Shown here piece after piece: positions 16,304 to 23,859 of a stretch of DNA of 64,000 nucleotides. The notes under the pieces were generated by a model. The model saw only the letters and a list, made by a program, of their open reading frames with translations. It was not told where the DNA came from and ran no database searches. A program made the translations under genes and the position numbers. This DNA is from JBBTTS01 sp038064135 (GTDB taxonomy: Bacteria > Patescibacteriota > Saccharimonadia > Saccharimonadales > OMJO01), in the NCBI GenBank assembly GCA_038064135.1, contig JBBTTS010000014.1, positions 7,829-71,828 of the forward strand, written 5' to 3'. How positions within the stretch are numbered: the first letter of the stretch is position 1; every line of letters starts with the position of its first letter.

Positions 16304-16382
16304 CGGGTAGAGCCAAAGTATCTGGGTTGCGGGCGCGACACTTGATATGGTTGGTAAGTTGGTTCGATTCCAGCCTACCCGA
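16304..16382 (+). ncRNA. tRNA-like element: acceptor stem and T arm without cloverleaf
   Basis: A perfect 7-bp acceptor-like stem (CGGGTAG 16304-16310, CTACCCG 16375-16381) is followed on its 3' side by an A discriminator. It stacks directly on a perfect T arm (GTTGG-TTCGATT-CCAGC, 16358-16374) at exactly tRNA spacing. The 47 nt that should form D and anticodon arms instead fold as one irregular arm: CCAA/TTGG (16313-16316 / 16351-16354) and, at its tip, GTTGC-GGGC-GCGAC (16326-16339). I could not place an anticodon loop, and no CCA is encoded. It may be a tRNA mimic, a degenerate tRNA or part of a larger RNA. Confidence 0.45.
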
Positions 16383-16741
16383 CGAAGGGGTATTGGATTA
16401 GCAAAAAAGACGTTTTTTGCTTCTTCAAAACCCTTCGGGGGAGTATCGGACCAATACGGGTCCCCACCTCGCCGAGGTTCGATACTCCCACCTTCGCGGA
16501 GTGCTTGACAAATCGTTATTACGGTTCACGCCCCCCTTTCGTGGATCGGTGGTCGTCAAGCACTCCGCATTAAACCGGCCCCCCAAAGAGCCGGAAACTG
16601 GGGAGCGGGGAGCGCCAAGCAAATCAACCTAAGCATTGGGCTGGAATGCAAAGGTTGGAGTAGCTTTGGCTGCCCCCCGCTTCCCTTCGAATAGGACAAC
16701 CATTTTGCCCTTTAACGGCTAAATAAATCTTCATCTGTCCT
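16383..16741 (+). ncRNA. Multi-helix structured RNA region, unassigned
   Basis: This is a chain of strong helices: CGAAGGG/CCCTTCG (16383-16389 / 16431-16437) enclosing AGCAAAAAA/TTTTTTGCT (16400-16421); a three-way junction closed by GGGAGTATCG/CGATACTCCC (16439-16448 / 16480-16489) with two inner hairpins; a perfect 14-bp stem GCGGAGTGCTTGAC/GTCAAGCACTCCGC (16496-16509 / 16555-16568); CCGGC/GCCGG (16575-16594); and a nested arm 16601-16685 holding four helices. It lacks the conserved cores of RNase P RNA, SRP RNA and tmRNA as I know them. Reading frames on both strands here are incidental. It may instead be a very long leader of the ABC exporter gene. Confidence 0.5.
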
Positions 16742-16784
16742 TCTCTCTTAGCGTATTTAATTAAGTACTCTGAGCCAGAAGAAA

Positions 16785-16812
16785 TTAAATTAACATGTTA
16801 AGCTTAATTTAA
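16785..16812 (+). promoter_or_regulatory. Inverted repeat at the ABC exporter start, possible operator
   Basis: TTAAATTAA (16785-16793) and TTAATTTAA (16804-16812) form a perfect 9-bp dyad with a 10-nt centre ending directly at the ATG. It could be a repressor site or an mRNA hairpin masking the start codon. Confidence 0.45.
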
Positions 16813-18585
16813 ATGAAGCAAATTATTAAAATATTAAGTACCGCAAAACACCTTTGGCGTTACTATCTAGCTATAGGTGTCTTCACGGTATTTCTCAGCA
16901 TATTAACCCTTTCGCAGCCCATGTTCAGCGGCTGGGCTATAGACGAAATGCGAAAAGGCACATCGGCGCGGGTTGACTATGTAGTGATGCTGGCCATAGC
17001 AATTTTTGTTATTGATCTAATGCACAATTTGTTTAGCAACATCAGTGGATACTTGGGCGACCAAATGGCCGTTAAATTAAATCGGTCACTCAGCCTTAGC
17101 TACTACAAACATATACTTAGCTTGCCGCAAGGATATTTTGACACCGAGCTTTCCGGCAAAATAATCAATCGACTCAATCGTTCCATATTGCAAATCACAA
17201 ATTTTATGCAGATGATGAGCAATAACTTCTTGCAGTTTATTTTCAGTACTATTTTTTCACTGGCCATTGTTGCAATTTATAGTTGGCAAGTAGCCCTAAT
17301 GTTGTTTGCTCTTTATCCAATTTACATATGGATGACTTTTCGAAGTAGCGGTACATGGCAGGCTTATCAGGCAAAAAAGAATCATTTTACAGATGTGGCT
17401 AGCGGTAGGTTTGCCGAAGCAATTAGCCAAGTAAGGGTAGTTAAAAGTTTTATCCAAGAAGCACGCGAACTTACCTTTTTCGATCATCTGCAGAAAAAAG
17501 TGGTTAAAACTAACGCGCCACAGTCGAAGTTTTGGCACGTACGTGACGTGCAGCGGCGACTGGTTTTAAACGTAATATTTTTAGCGGTTTACATTTATAT
17601 TTTTAAGGGTGGCGCAACGGGCCAATTTACACCCGGTCAAGTTGTGGCACTGATTTTGTACGCATCTCAAATTAGGATACCGATATTCACGATTAGCTTT
17701 TTAGTGGAAAATACTCAAAAAGCCGTAGCCGACAGTAAAGATTACTTCGAAATATTAGAATTAAAACCAGAGATAAAAGATACTCCAAATGCCAAAAATA
17801 TAAATGTAATTGCCGGAAGTATCGAGTTTAAAAATGTTGGATTTAGTTATGACAATAAACAAACCGTACTTAGAGATATTTCCCTAAAAATCAAGCCAGA
17901 TAGTAAGGTAGCACTAGTCGGCGAAAGCGGTGAAGGTAAAACAACGCTTACAAATTTACTTATGAGATTATATGAACCCAGGCTTGGTAGTATTTCAATT
18001 GATGGCCAGGATATATCACAAGTAACTCAAAATAGCCTAAGGTCGCAAATCGGTGTAGTTTTTCAGGACCCGGCGCTATTTAGTGGCACAATTTTCGAAA
18101 ATATAGCTTATTCTAATTCAAATGCTACAAAATATGACGTAATTAAGGCAGCCAAGGCCGCCAACGCTGACGATTTTATTGAACAGTTCGAAAATGGATA
18201 TGATACCGAGATTGGTGAGCGTGGCTTAAAACTGAGTGGTGGACAAAAGCAGCGAATTGCAATTGCCAGAGCACTCTTGAAAGACGCGCCAATATTAGTG
18301 CTCGACGAAGCCACCAGTAGCTTAGATAGCAAAAGCGAAGCCATGGTGCAGGAAGCTTTAAAACGACTTATGAAAGGTCGGACAACCATTATAATCGCCC
18401 ACAGACTAAGTACAATTCAGCATGTGGACCAGATTGTAACTATAAAAAATGGCAAGATTGATGAAGTTGGGTCACCAAGCAAACTGTCAAAATCTGATGG
18501 CATTTATGCTCAACTACTTGAACTGCAACAAACCAAAAACGAAACCACCAAAAAGAAGTTGCGTGCCTACGATATTGCTAGCTAG
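16813..18585 (+). CDS. ABC exporter, fused membrane and ATPase domains
   Basis: This 590-residue half-transporter of the MsbA/LmrA type has an N-terminal six-helix membrane domain (about residues 15-320), then an ATPase domain with Walker A GESGEGKTT (about 370), the Q-loop FQDPALF, the signature LSGGQKQRIAIARAL (about 473), Walker B ILVLDEATSS, and the H-loop IIAHRLS. It would act as a homodimer and expel lipids, peptides or toxic compounds; the cargo is unknown. It stands alone, downstream of a long structured region and a perfect inverted repeat touching its ATG, which suggests control at its start. Confidence 0.93.
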   Translation: MKQIIKILSTAKHLWRYYLAIGVFTVFLSILTLSQPMFSGWAIDEMRKGTSARVDYVVMLAIAIFVIDLMHNLFSNISGYLGDQMAVKLNRSLSLSYYKHILSLPQGYFDTELSGKIINRLNRSILQITNFMQMMSNNFLQFIFSTIFSLAIVAIYSWQVALMLFALYPIYIWMTFRSSGTWQAYQAKKNHFTDVASGRFAEAISQVRVVKSFIQEARELTFFDHLQKKVVKTNAPQSKFWHVRDVQRRLVLNVIFLAVYIYIFKGGATGQFTPGQVVALILYASQIRIPIFTISFLVENTQKAVADSKDYFEILELKPEIKDTPNAKNINVIAGSIEFKNVGFSYDNKQTVLRDISLKIKPDSKVALVGESGEGKTTLTNLLMRLYEPRLGSISIDGQDISQVTQNSLRSQIGVVFQDPALFSGTIFENIAYSNSNATKYDVIKAAKAANADDFIEQFENGYDTEIGERGLKLSGGQKQRIAIARALLKDAPILVLDEATSSLDSKSEAMVQEALKRLMKGRTTIIIAHRLSTIQHVDQIVTIKNGKIDEVGSPSKLSKSDGIYAQLLELQQTKNETTKKKLRAYDIAS

Positions 18586-18666
18586 AAAAACTACAACATT
18601 TTTAATATCCTCCAGCTACAACAAGTAAGCTATACTAATAATCACAAATTAAGGAGGGAACCTTTC

Positions 18667-19221
18667 ATGGCAAAACCGCACCAAAGGGTATTTGCGTTGA
18701 TTACCGCAATCTTATTTTTTGCTACTACTATTGCATTTAGCGCGTTGGTGGTGTGGCAAATCCGTAAAGATCAACAAGCCGAAAAGAAGGCAAATAGCAC
18801 TACACAAAACGAACAATCACAACAAAATAATCAAAGCCAGGAGGGCAAATTGCAAGGCACTAAACTCGCGGACTTTACACCACAAACAGAACCAATCACG
18901 GAACTTAAAATTATCGATTTAACTGTTGGTACGGGTGACGAAGCCAAAGAAGGCGGCAGTGTGACGGCCCATTATACTGGGGCGCTGGTTGCTGATGGAA
19001 ATATTTTTCAAAGCTCCAAAGATACTGGTCAACCATTTACATCAGCATTGGGTGGACTTATAGAGGGTTGGCAAAAAGGCATACCAGGCATGAAAGTAGG
19101 CGGCAAGCGTAGGCTAGTAATCCCCTACACCCAGGCATATGGTGAAGCTGGTCGTCCAGATGGCGGAATCCCAGCCAAAGCCGATTTAGTATTTGATATA
19201 GAGTTAATATCAGTGCAGTAG
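18667..19221 (+). CDS. FKBP-type peptidyl-prolyl isomerase, membrane-anchored
   Basis: This 184-residue protein has an N-terminal signal anchor (about 9-30), a Gln/Asn-rich linker (about 38-65), and a C-terminal FKBP domain (about 80-184) with VTAHYTG, GLIEGWQKGIPGMKVGGKRRLVIP and AYGEAG. It catalyses cis-trans change at proline peptide bonds, here probably outside the membrane, helping secreted proteins fold. A TATACT box and the strong ribosome site AAGGAGG precede the ATG. Its neighbour encodes a glutaredoxin, so both may serve protein quality. Confidence 0.94.
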   Translation: MAKPHQRVFALITAILFFATTIAFSALVVWQIRKDQQAEKKANSTTQNEQSQQNNQSQEGKLQGTKLADFTPQTEPITELKIIDLTVGTGDEAKEGGSVTAHYTGALVADGNIFQSSKDTGQPFTSALGGLIEGWQKGIPGMKVGGKRRLVIPYTQAYGEAGRPDGGIPAKADLVFDIELISVQ

Positions 19222-19321
19222 TAAACACAACATATAGGGTATTGCATAAGCATATACACACCATATATACTGAATGGTAACCTCACAAAAATTAATAAAA
19301 AATCAAATAAGGAAGGAAGAT

Positions 19322-19570
19322 ATGATCAAAAACATCACCATCTTTACCACCAATACCTGTGCGTATTGCGGTATGGTTAAAAAGTGGTTAGGAGCAAAGG
19401 GCTATGCTTACGAAGAAGTTAATTTAGACAGCGCGCCCGAAAGACAAAAAGAAGCCTTTGAATTAAGTGGGCAATTGGCCGTGCCTGTAACAGTGGTTAC
19501 TAAAGAGGATGATTCAAAGGAGGTTATAGTGGGCTATAACCTAGCCCGACTGGCCCCCGCCGTCAGTTAG
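19322..19570 (+). CDS. Glutaredoxin-like protein (NrdH type)
   Basis: This 82-residue thioredoxin-fold protein has the redox motif C13-A-Y-C16, a cis-proline loop VPVTVV, and a C-terminal VIVGYNLARL. I start it at the ATG at 19322, preceded by AAGGAAGGAAG; an upstream in-frame ATG at 19274 would add 16 poorly typical residues. Such small redoxins take electrons from thioredoxin reductase, whose gene trxB follows 200 bp later, and deliver them to enzymes such as ribonucleotide reductase. Confidence 0.88.
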   Translation: MIKNITIFTTNTCAYCGMVKKWLGAKGYAYEEVNLDSAPERQKEAFELSGQLAVPVTVVTKEDDSKEVIVGYNLARLAPAVS

Positions 19571-19589
19571 CGTTTCTGGCAGGCATTGC

Positions 19590-19661
19590 GGTCTTTTCGC
19601 TCCGTGTGCTCGTGCGCAGTGCCGTTTGCATAGCTTACTGCGCGTCTCGCGGTAAAAGACC
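19590..19661. other. Long intergenic hairpin before trxB
   Basis: GGTCTTTT (19590-19597) pairs perfectly with AAAAGACC (19654-19661). Inside, GCGCAGT (19614-19620) pairs with ACTGCGC (19637-19643) around a 16-nt loop. It is not followed by a T tract on the plus strand. It could be a processing site, an attenuator or a small RNA between the glutaredoxin and trxB. Confidence 0.45.
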
Positions 19662-19768
19662 ACACTACCTCACCAAATTCCGTTAATTTGTCATCATTTT
19701 AGTATTTCGTTGTTCTCGCGGAAAATAAGAGAATACTTTATACTAACAATTAATTAGTTGGGGAGTTT

Positions 19769-20725
19769 ATGACTGAGGATACAAAAATTCACGACGTGGT
19801 GATGATCGGGGCCGGGCCGGCAGCTCTGAGTGCGGCAATTTACACTACTCGTGAAGACCTTGACACAGTGTTGTTCGAAAAAGGTGTGATTGGTGGGTTA
19901 GCTGCAATAACTGACTGGGTAGACAATTATCCAGGGTTTTCTAAAGGAATTTCGGGCCTGGATTTATCCGAAGAACTCCGCATGCAGGCCGAACGATTTG
20001 GGACCGATATACGACTTGGTGAAGTCACCGAAATAATTGATGAAGGAAAGACCAAATTTCTCAAGACAACAGATGGCGATGTTCGTGCAAAGGCCGTACT
20101 GATTGCCACAGGTAGTGATTATAAAAAACTAGGCATCCCTGGCGAGAAAGAATATTACGCCCGCGGCGTACACTATTGCGCAACATGCGACGGTGCGTTT
20201 TACCGCGATAAGCGACTGGTTGTGGTGGGCGGCGGTAATTCGGCATTACAAGAAGCAATCTTTTTAACTAAATTTGCCAGCAACATTGATCTGTTGGTTC
20301 GTGGTGATAAGTTTAGAGCCAGCGAAGTTCTACAAAAAGAATTATCAAAACATGCTGATAAAATTTCGGTTCATATGAATACTACCACCGATGAAATTGT
20401 AGCCGGAGAAGATAAACTAGTAACTCATGTAATTGGCACCGACAAAATAACAGGTAAGCGGGTTAAGTTCGATACCGACGGCGTATTTATTTTTATTGGA
20501 CTATTGCCAAATACTCAATTTTTACAAAACTCCAAAGTAGAATTAGACGAAGTCGGCATGATTAAAACGGACCCGAATTTGCAAACCACTATTTCTGGAG
20601 TTTATGCGGCTGGTGATGTAAGAAGCGGTGCTACTATGCAAATAGCTAGCGCTAGCGGCGAAGGCGCAACCGCTGCATTAATGATTCGAAAATACCTAGA
20701 AGAACAAGAAAGGCAAGCTAGCTAG
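19769..20725 (+). CDS. trxB: Thioredoxin reductase
   Basis: This 318-residue low-molecular-weight TrxB has the FAD motif GAGPAALSAAIY (residues 14-25), redox-active CATCD (about 137-141), the NADPH motif GGGNSALQEA, and the C-terminal GDVRSG motif. It passes electrons from NADPH to thioredoxin or a redoxin. GGGGAG precedes the ATG. Its TAG stop abuts the ATG of the MarR gene with no gap, so the regulator is almost certainly co-translated and may respond to redox state. Confidence 0.96.
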   Translation: MTEDTKIHDVVMIGAGPAALSAAIYTTREDLDTVLFEKGVIGGLAAITDWVDNYPGFSKGISGLDLSEELRMQAERFGTDIRLGEVTEIIDEGKTKFLKTTDGDVRAKAVLIATGSDYKKLGIPGEKEYYARGVHYCATCDGAFYRDKRLVVVGGGNSALQEAIFLTKFASNIDLLVRGDKFRASEVLQKELSKHADKISVHMNTTTDEIVAGEDKLVTHVIGTDKITGKRVKFDTDGVFIFIGLLPNTQFLQNSKVELDEVGMIKTDPNLQTTISGVYAAGDVRSGATMQIASASGEGATAALMIRKYLEEQERQAS

Positions 20726-21235
20726 ATGGCTACCGACAAAGATAGTCTTTTTGAACTTTGCTTGGCACATTCCAGCGCAGAACGGGCCATAAAGAGCTCT
20801 ATGAACAAGGCTTTAGAAAGATATGAACTAACACTATTAGAATGGTTATTAATTTGTGTGGTCAACACTTTTGGGAGTAACGGCTTAAGTATGACAGCGG
20901 TTTCAACGGCGTTAAATATTAATCTTGCGCAAACAAATGTGCTTGCTATTAGACTAGTAAAGCGCCGGTTAATTAGGCAAAGGACGCAGCGCCACGACAG
21001 GCGTACCAGGCATCTTATCATTACCGCCAAGGGTAAATTTATTTGTGAACGTAGTAAGTCGCAAATAAAAACAATTCAGAGGATGATTAATTCAGAATTT
21101 ACTAAAGACGAATTAAATGCATATATTCAAGGGCTTGAAAGAATGAGTCATGCTGTAACTTCCGGTCAACCGGCACGCATTGCCGCAGAGGTAATCATTA
21201 CACCAAAATTAACTGCCGCAACCGAAGATAATTAA
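20726..21235 (+). CDS. MarR-family transcriptional regulator
   Basis: This 169-residue winged-helix protein has a recognition helix region (SMTAVSTALNINLAQTNVLAIRLVKRRLIRQ, about 52-83), and a wing RTQRHDRRTRHLIITAKG carrying the D-R-R arginines typical of MarR proteins. MarR dimers bind short palindromes and release DNA on binding ligands or on cysteine oxidation; here C5-region and ICVV cysteines exist, but a redox switch is only a guess. It directly follows trxB in the same operon, implying it controls redox or export genes. Confidence 0.88.
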   Translation: MATDKDSLFELCLAHSSAERAIKSSMNKALERYELTLLEWLLICVVNTFGSNGLSMTAVSTALNINLAQTNVLAIRLVKRRLIRQRTQRHDRRTRHLIITAKGKFICERSKSQIKTIQRMINSEFTKDELNAYIQGLERMSHAVTSGQPARIAAEVIITPKLTAATEDN

Positions 21236-21242
21236 ACGGCTA

Positions 21243-21938
21243 TCAAATTTCCTTATAGCCAGGGAAAAAATCGGTTACTAAATTTTCTGGCGGCACACCG
21301 GCCAGCTTCAAATCATAAAAAAGTTGTTCTATCATCGTTTCTGGCCCAGAAAGATACACTAAATGTTCTTTTTTAATTGACGGAAATACCATTGGGGAAT
21401 TTAAAATTCCGGTTTTGCCACGCCAATTTACCGGGTCGCTAACCACAATTTCCAAATTAGCCGCCGACCTTATTTCTTTTTCAAAAACAATTTCATTTTC
21501 GCTATGTACCCCATACATTACATCAATGGTGCGCTTTTCGTTTTGCGATACCGTCCATCTAAGCATGCTATGTACAGGCGTAATACCGATTCCGCCAGCA
21601 ACCATTAGTAGTGGCCTTAAATTATTTTTTGGTAGAACAAAATCACCCATGGCGTCGGTAAGCTTTACGGTTTGTCCGATATTTAAAAGCCAAAGAGCAC
21701 TTTTGAGCGAACTGCTATTTTGGGTAGAAAATTTAGTAGTTATGGTAAGTAATTCTTCACTAGGCGAGCTAGAAAGTGTAAACCATCTTTTAATTCCACG
21801 GTCATCGGGTTCTTTGTGGAACAGAATCAACTCAATAAATTGGCCAGCAATATAATGAAAGCCGGGCGGTTTTTGAAAGCTAAAGCTTATGATTTTGTCG
21901 TTCAGTGGTTCAACTTTTACCAGTTCTACATCGTACAT
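21243..21938 (-). CDS. FAD/NAD(P)-binding oxidoreductase (ferredoxin reductase-like)
   Basis: This protein of about 231 residues has an FAD-binding barrel (RWFTLSSSPSEE, the RxxS/T motif) and a nucleotide domain (VAGGIGITPVHSML, then SGPETMIEQ). There is no 2Fe-2S domain, so electrons must go to a separate partner; the cytochrome b5 protein encoded two genes upstream (22654-23136) is an obvious candidate. I start at ATG 21938, where TATACT lies exactly 7 nt upstream; a TTG one codon earlier is less likely. Confidence 0.9.
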   Translation of the reverse strand: MYDVELVKVEPLNDKIISFSFQKPPGFHYIAGQFIELILFHKEPDDRGIKRWFTLSSSPSEELLTITTKFSTQNSSSLKSALWLLNIGQTVKLTDAMGDFVLPKNNLRPLLMVAGGIGITPVHSMLRWTVSQNEKRTIDVMYGVHSENEIVFEKEIRSAANLEIVVSDPVNWRGKTGILNSPMVFPSIKKEHLVYLSGPETMIEQLFYDLKLAGVPPENLVTDFFPGYKEI

Positions 21939-21956
21939 CAAAAATAGTATAAACCT

Positions 21957-22652
21957 TTATTTGGTGAGTAAATCTATCAATTCTTTTGGTTTATTGGTTG
22001 CAATTGTCACACTTGGATAAATTGCATTAATAATTTTGGCAATTACAGAAAAATTAACGGTGTATACCATAAGTTCTATCTTCCAGCGACGCGCCAACCA
22101 AACAACAATCGGGTTAATTGCCATCCAGTGCGTGCCGATTCCATAAAATCCATATGACCGAGCAATTTTTAAGCAGTGCAGGGGCCGCCAAAAAGTCAGG
22201 CTGAAGCAAGGAATATTTAATTGCAAAGCATGAAATTTAGCTAGCTCATCGTAGTTAAATGATAATACACTGACATTTGAAAAATTATTATTGCGAGCAA
22301 ATTCATTAAGCTGAACTGACCAGTTTTTAGCCTTTGCCTCTATAAAAACGTGTTTATTTTTGCGATATTTCAGAGCGTCTTTTAAGGATGGTGGTGGTAA
22401 GCCGTCTTTTAGGGTGACGTTTTTGGTTAGCCACTTAAGTGAATTTTTAGAAATTTTTCCACGTATTCCAGCGGTACGCTTAAAACTGGCATCGTGACTA
22501 ATAATAAACTGACCACCGCTAGTTAAACGTATATCGAATTCGATAGCGTATATATTTAGTTCAGTTGCTTTTTGAATAGCCGTTTGACTGTTTTCAGGTG
22601 CGTCATTGCTTGCTCCGCGGTGTGCAATTACTTTTGGACCAGAGGGAGTCAT
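21957..22652 (-). CDS. Glycerophosphodiester phosphodiesterase
   Basis: This 231-residue GDPD has the catalytic start VIAHRGASNDAPENS (His and Arg), the metal site IEFDIRLTSGGQFIISHD (Glu, Asp, His), and a C-terminal VYTVN. It hydrolyses glycerophosphodiesters left from phospholipid breakdown into glycerol 3-phosphate and an alcohol. No signal peptide is present, so it is cytoplasmic. It begins one base after the cytochrome b5 gene ends, so these two form a leftward operon. Confidence 0.93.
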   Translation of the reverse strand: MTPSGPKVIAHRGASNDAPENSQTAIQKATELNIYAIEFDIRLTSGGQFIISHDASFKRTAGIRGKISKNSLKWLTKNVTLKDGLPPPSLKDALKYRKNKHVFIEAKAKNWSVQLNEFARNNNFSNVSVLSFNYDELAKFHALQLNIPCFSLTFWRPLHCLKIARSYGFYGIGTHWMAINPIVVWLARRWKIELMVYTVNFSVIAKIINAIYPSVTIATNKPKELIDLLTK

Positions 22653-22653
22653 T

Positions 22654-23136
22654 TTATTGTTTTAAGTCGCCAATTTTTAAGCTTTGCAGCTCAGAGCTGG
22701 CATTTGTACTATGTGGGGTGCCACTTCCCACGGCTTCACCGTCTTCGGTTTTGCGTTCGGTAAACAAGCTTGTTCCATCTGTGCCGCAAGCACGAATAAT
22801 TTCATCTCCACCCGGGTGTCGGCCGATGAATTTGGTTAAGTCATAAACTTGGTCTTCGATTATTGTCCAGCAGTCACTTTTAGAATTATGTTTAATAACG
22901 TCATCTTTGGTAAAGAATTTAATTTCTTGTTCTATCTGATCACCATTGGATGAGTTTTGATTGATTTCTGAGTTAGATTGATTAGAGGTCCGTTGTGTAG
23001 AATTGTTCGATTTTTGGTCTTTGTTGCCTGTAAAGAACACAATTCCGGCAACAACTATGACGCCAGCCACCAACGATACTACAATTAGCATTTTATTAGA
23101 CTTATTTTGTGGTGCTTGGGTTGGCTCTAGGTCCAT
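22654..23136 (-). CDS. Membrane-anchored cytochrome b5-like protein
   Basis: This 160-residue protein has an N-terminal membrane segment (about 17-36), a Ser/Asn/Gln-rich linker (about 40-65), and a cytochrome b5 domain (about 70-150). The domain shows DCWTIIEDQVYDLTKFIGRHPGG with the first haem-ligand histidine in HPGG; the expected second ligand region (GTDGTSLF...) lacks an obvious histidine until HSTN near residue 147. Topology suggests the haem domain may be outside the membrane. AAGGAG precedes the ATG. With the downstream FAD reductase it could form a short electron chain, though the compartments must match. Confidence 0.85.
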   Translation of the reverse strand: MDLEPTQAPQNKSNKMLIVVSLVAGVIVVAGIVFFTGNKDQKSNNSTQRTSNQSNSEINQNSSNGDQIEQEIKFFTKDDVIKHNSKSDCWTIIEDQVYDLTKFIGRHPGGDEIIRACGTDGTSLFTERKTEDGEAVGSGTPHSTNASSELQSLKIGDLKQ

Positions 23137-23229
23137 CTTTTCTCCTTAAATTATTCCATATAATTATGACACAGATGAAATTTACTGGCCAGTACGCTAT
23201 ACTTTAGCGTGAAGTAAAAGGAGCAAATA

Positions 23230-23760
23230 ATGGGCTATCCATTTAATAAATTGACGTTTGGTAAAGACGGCGAGCACGTAACGACAGTTATAGAGATACC
23301 GAAAGGTTCGATGCTAAAAGCGGAATGGAGTCGTAAAGACGAATATTTTGTACTTGATCGCATAGAGCCTGGCATATTTGCTAAGCCAACCAACTACGGC
23401 TTCATTCCTCAAACTTTAGACGAAGACGGTGACGAACTCGACACCTTGGTGATCACATCCGAGCCATTGCCTATGGGGCTTGTAGTGGAAGCTCGCGTTA
23501 TTGGCATGGTTGATTTTGTAGACGATGGCGACAATGACCATAAAATTATCGTTGTTCCAACCGACGATCGTCACTATGGCAAAATAACCGGCTACAAAGA
23601 GTTGGGCGAACAAGCCATCAAGCAAATCGAGCATCACTTCAACCACTACAAAGACCTAAAGAGTGGTGGTACTGAAGTGCGGGGCTTTGCTGATGCCAAT
23701 GAGGCCTGGAAGATTATCCGTGAATGCTCCGAGCGAGCCCAATCCGACAAGTGGTGGTGA
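23230..23760 (+). CDS. ppa: Inorganic pyrophosphatase
   Basis: This is a 176-residue family I soluble pyrophosphatase. The metal-binding run DEDGDELDTLV (about 63-73), the preceding NYGFIPQT, and VPTDDRHYGKI are intact. It hydrolyses pyrophosphate to two phosphates and so pulls tRNA charging and polymerase reactions forward. AAAGGAG stands at a normal distance from the ATG. It is the first gene of the rightward carbon and energy block. Confidence 0.97.
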   Translation: MGYPFNKLTFGKDGEHVTTVIEIPKGSMLKAEWSRKDEYFVLDRIEPGIFAKPTNYGFIPQTLDEDGDELDTLVITSEPLPMGLVVEARVIGMVDFVDDGDNDHKIIVVPTDDRHYGKITGYKELGEQAIKQIEHHFNHYKDLKSGGTEVRGFADANEAWKIIRECSERAQSDKWW

Positions 23761-23859
23761 GAATACCGTGTGCCTAATTAGACGTTGACCAGATATCGTC
23801 TTACTCGTACAATTAGGTTATTGATTTCTGCTTAAGCTAAAACTGGGGGTTGGGTATAT

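Noticed and set aside
16304..16382. Ordinary serine tRNA (TGA in a CTTGATA loop)
   Set aside because: The stem flanking that loop has at most three pairs, no long variable arm exists, and no D arm forms.
16400..16421. Intrinsic terminator (AGCAAAAAA / TTTTTTGCT)
   Set aside because: The stem is almost entirely A-T and lies inside an outer helix with more structure after it; a bidirectional terminator remains possible but is not preferred.
16417..16632. 71-codon frame and an antisense 65-codon frame in the structured region
   Set aside because: Both fall on the strong inverted repeats, have no ribosome site and encode compositionally odd peptides; the helices explain the sequence better.
15507..16741. 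tmRNA, RNase P RNA, SRP RNA or 6S RNA
   Set aside because: I did not find the tmRNA 5' D-loop motif with a tag frame, the RNase P GAAAGUCC core, or the SRP apical loop. An AAAGTCCG at 15662 resembles part of the RNase P core, but no partner strand fits. Left unassigned; an Infernal search would decide.
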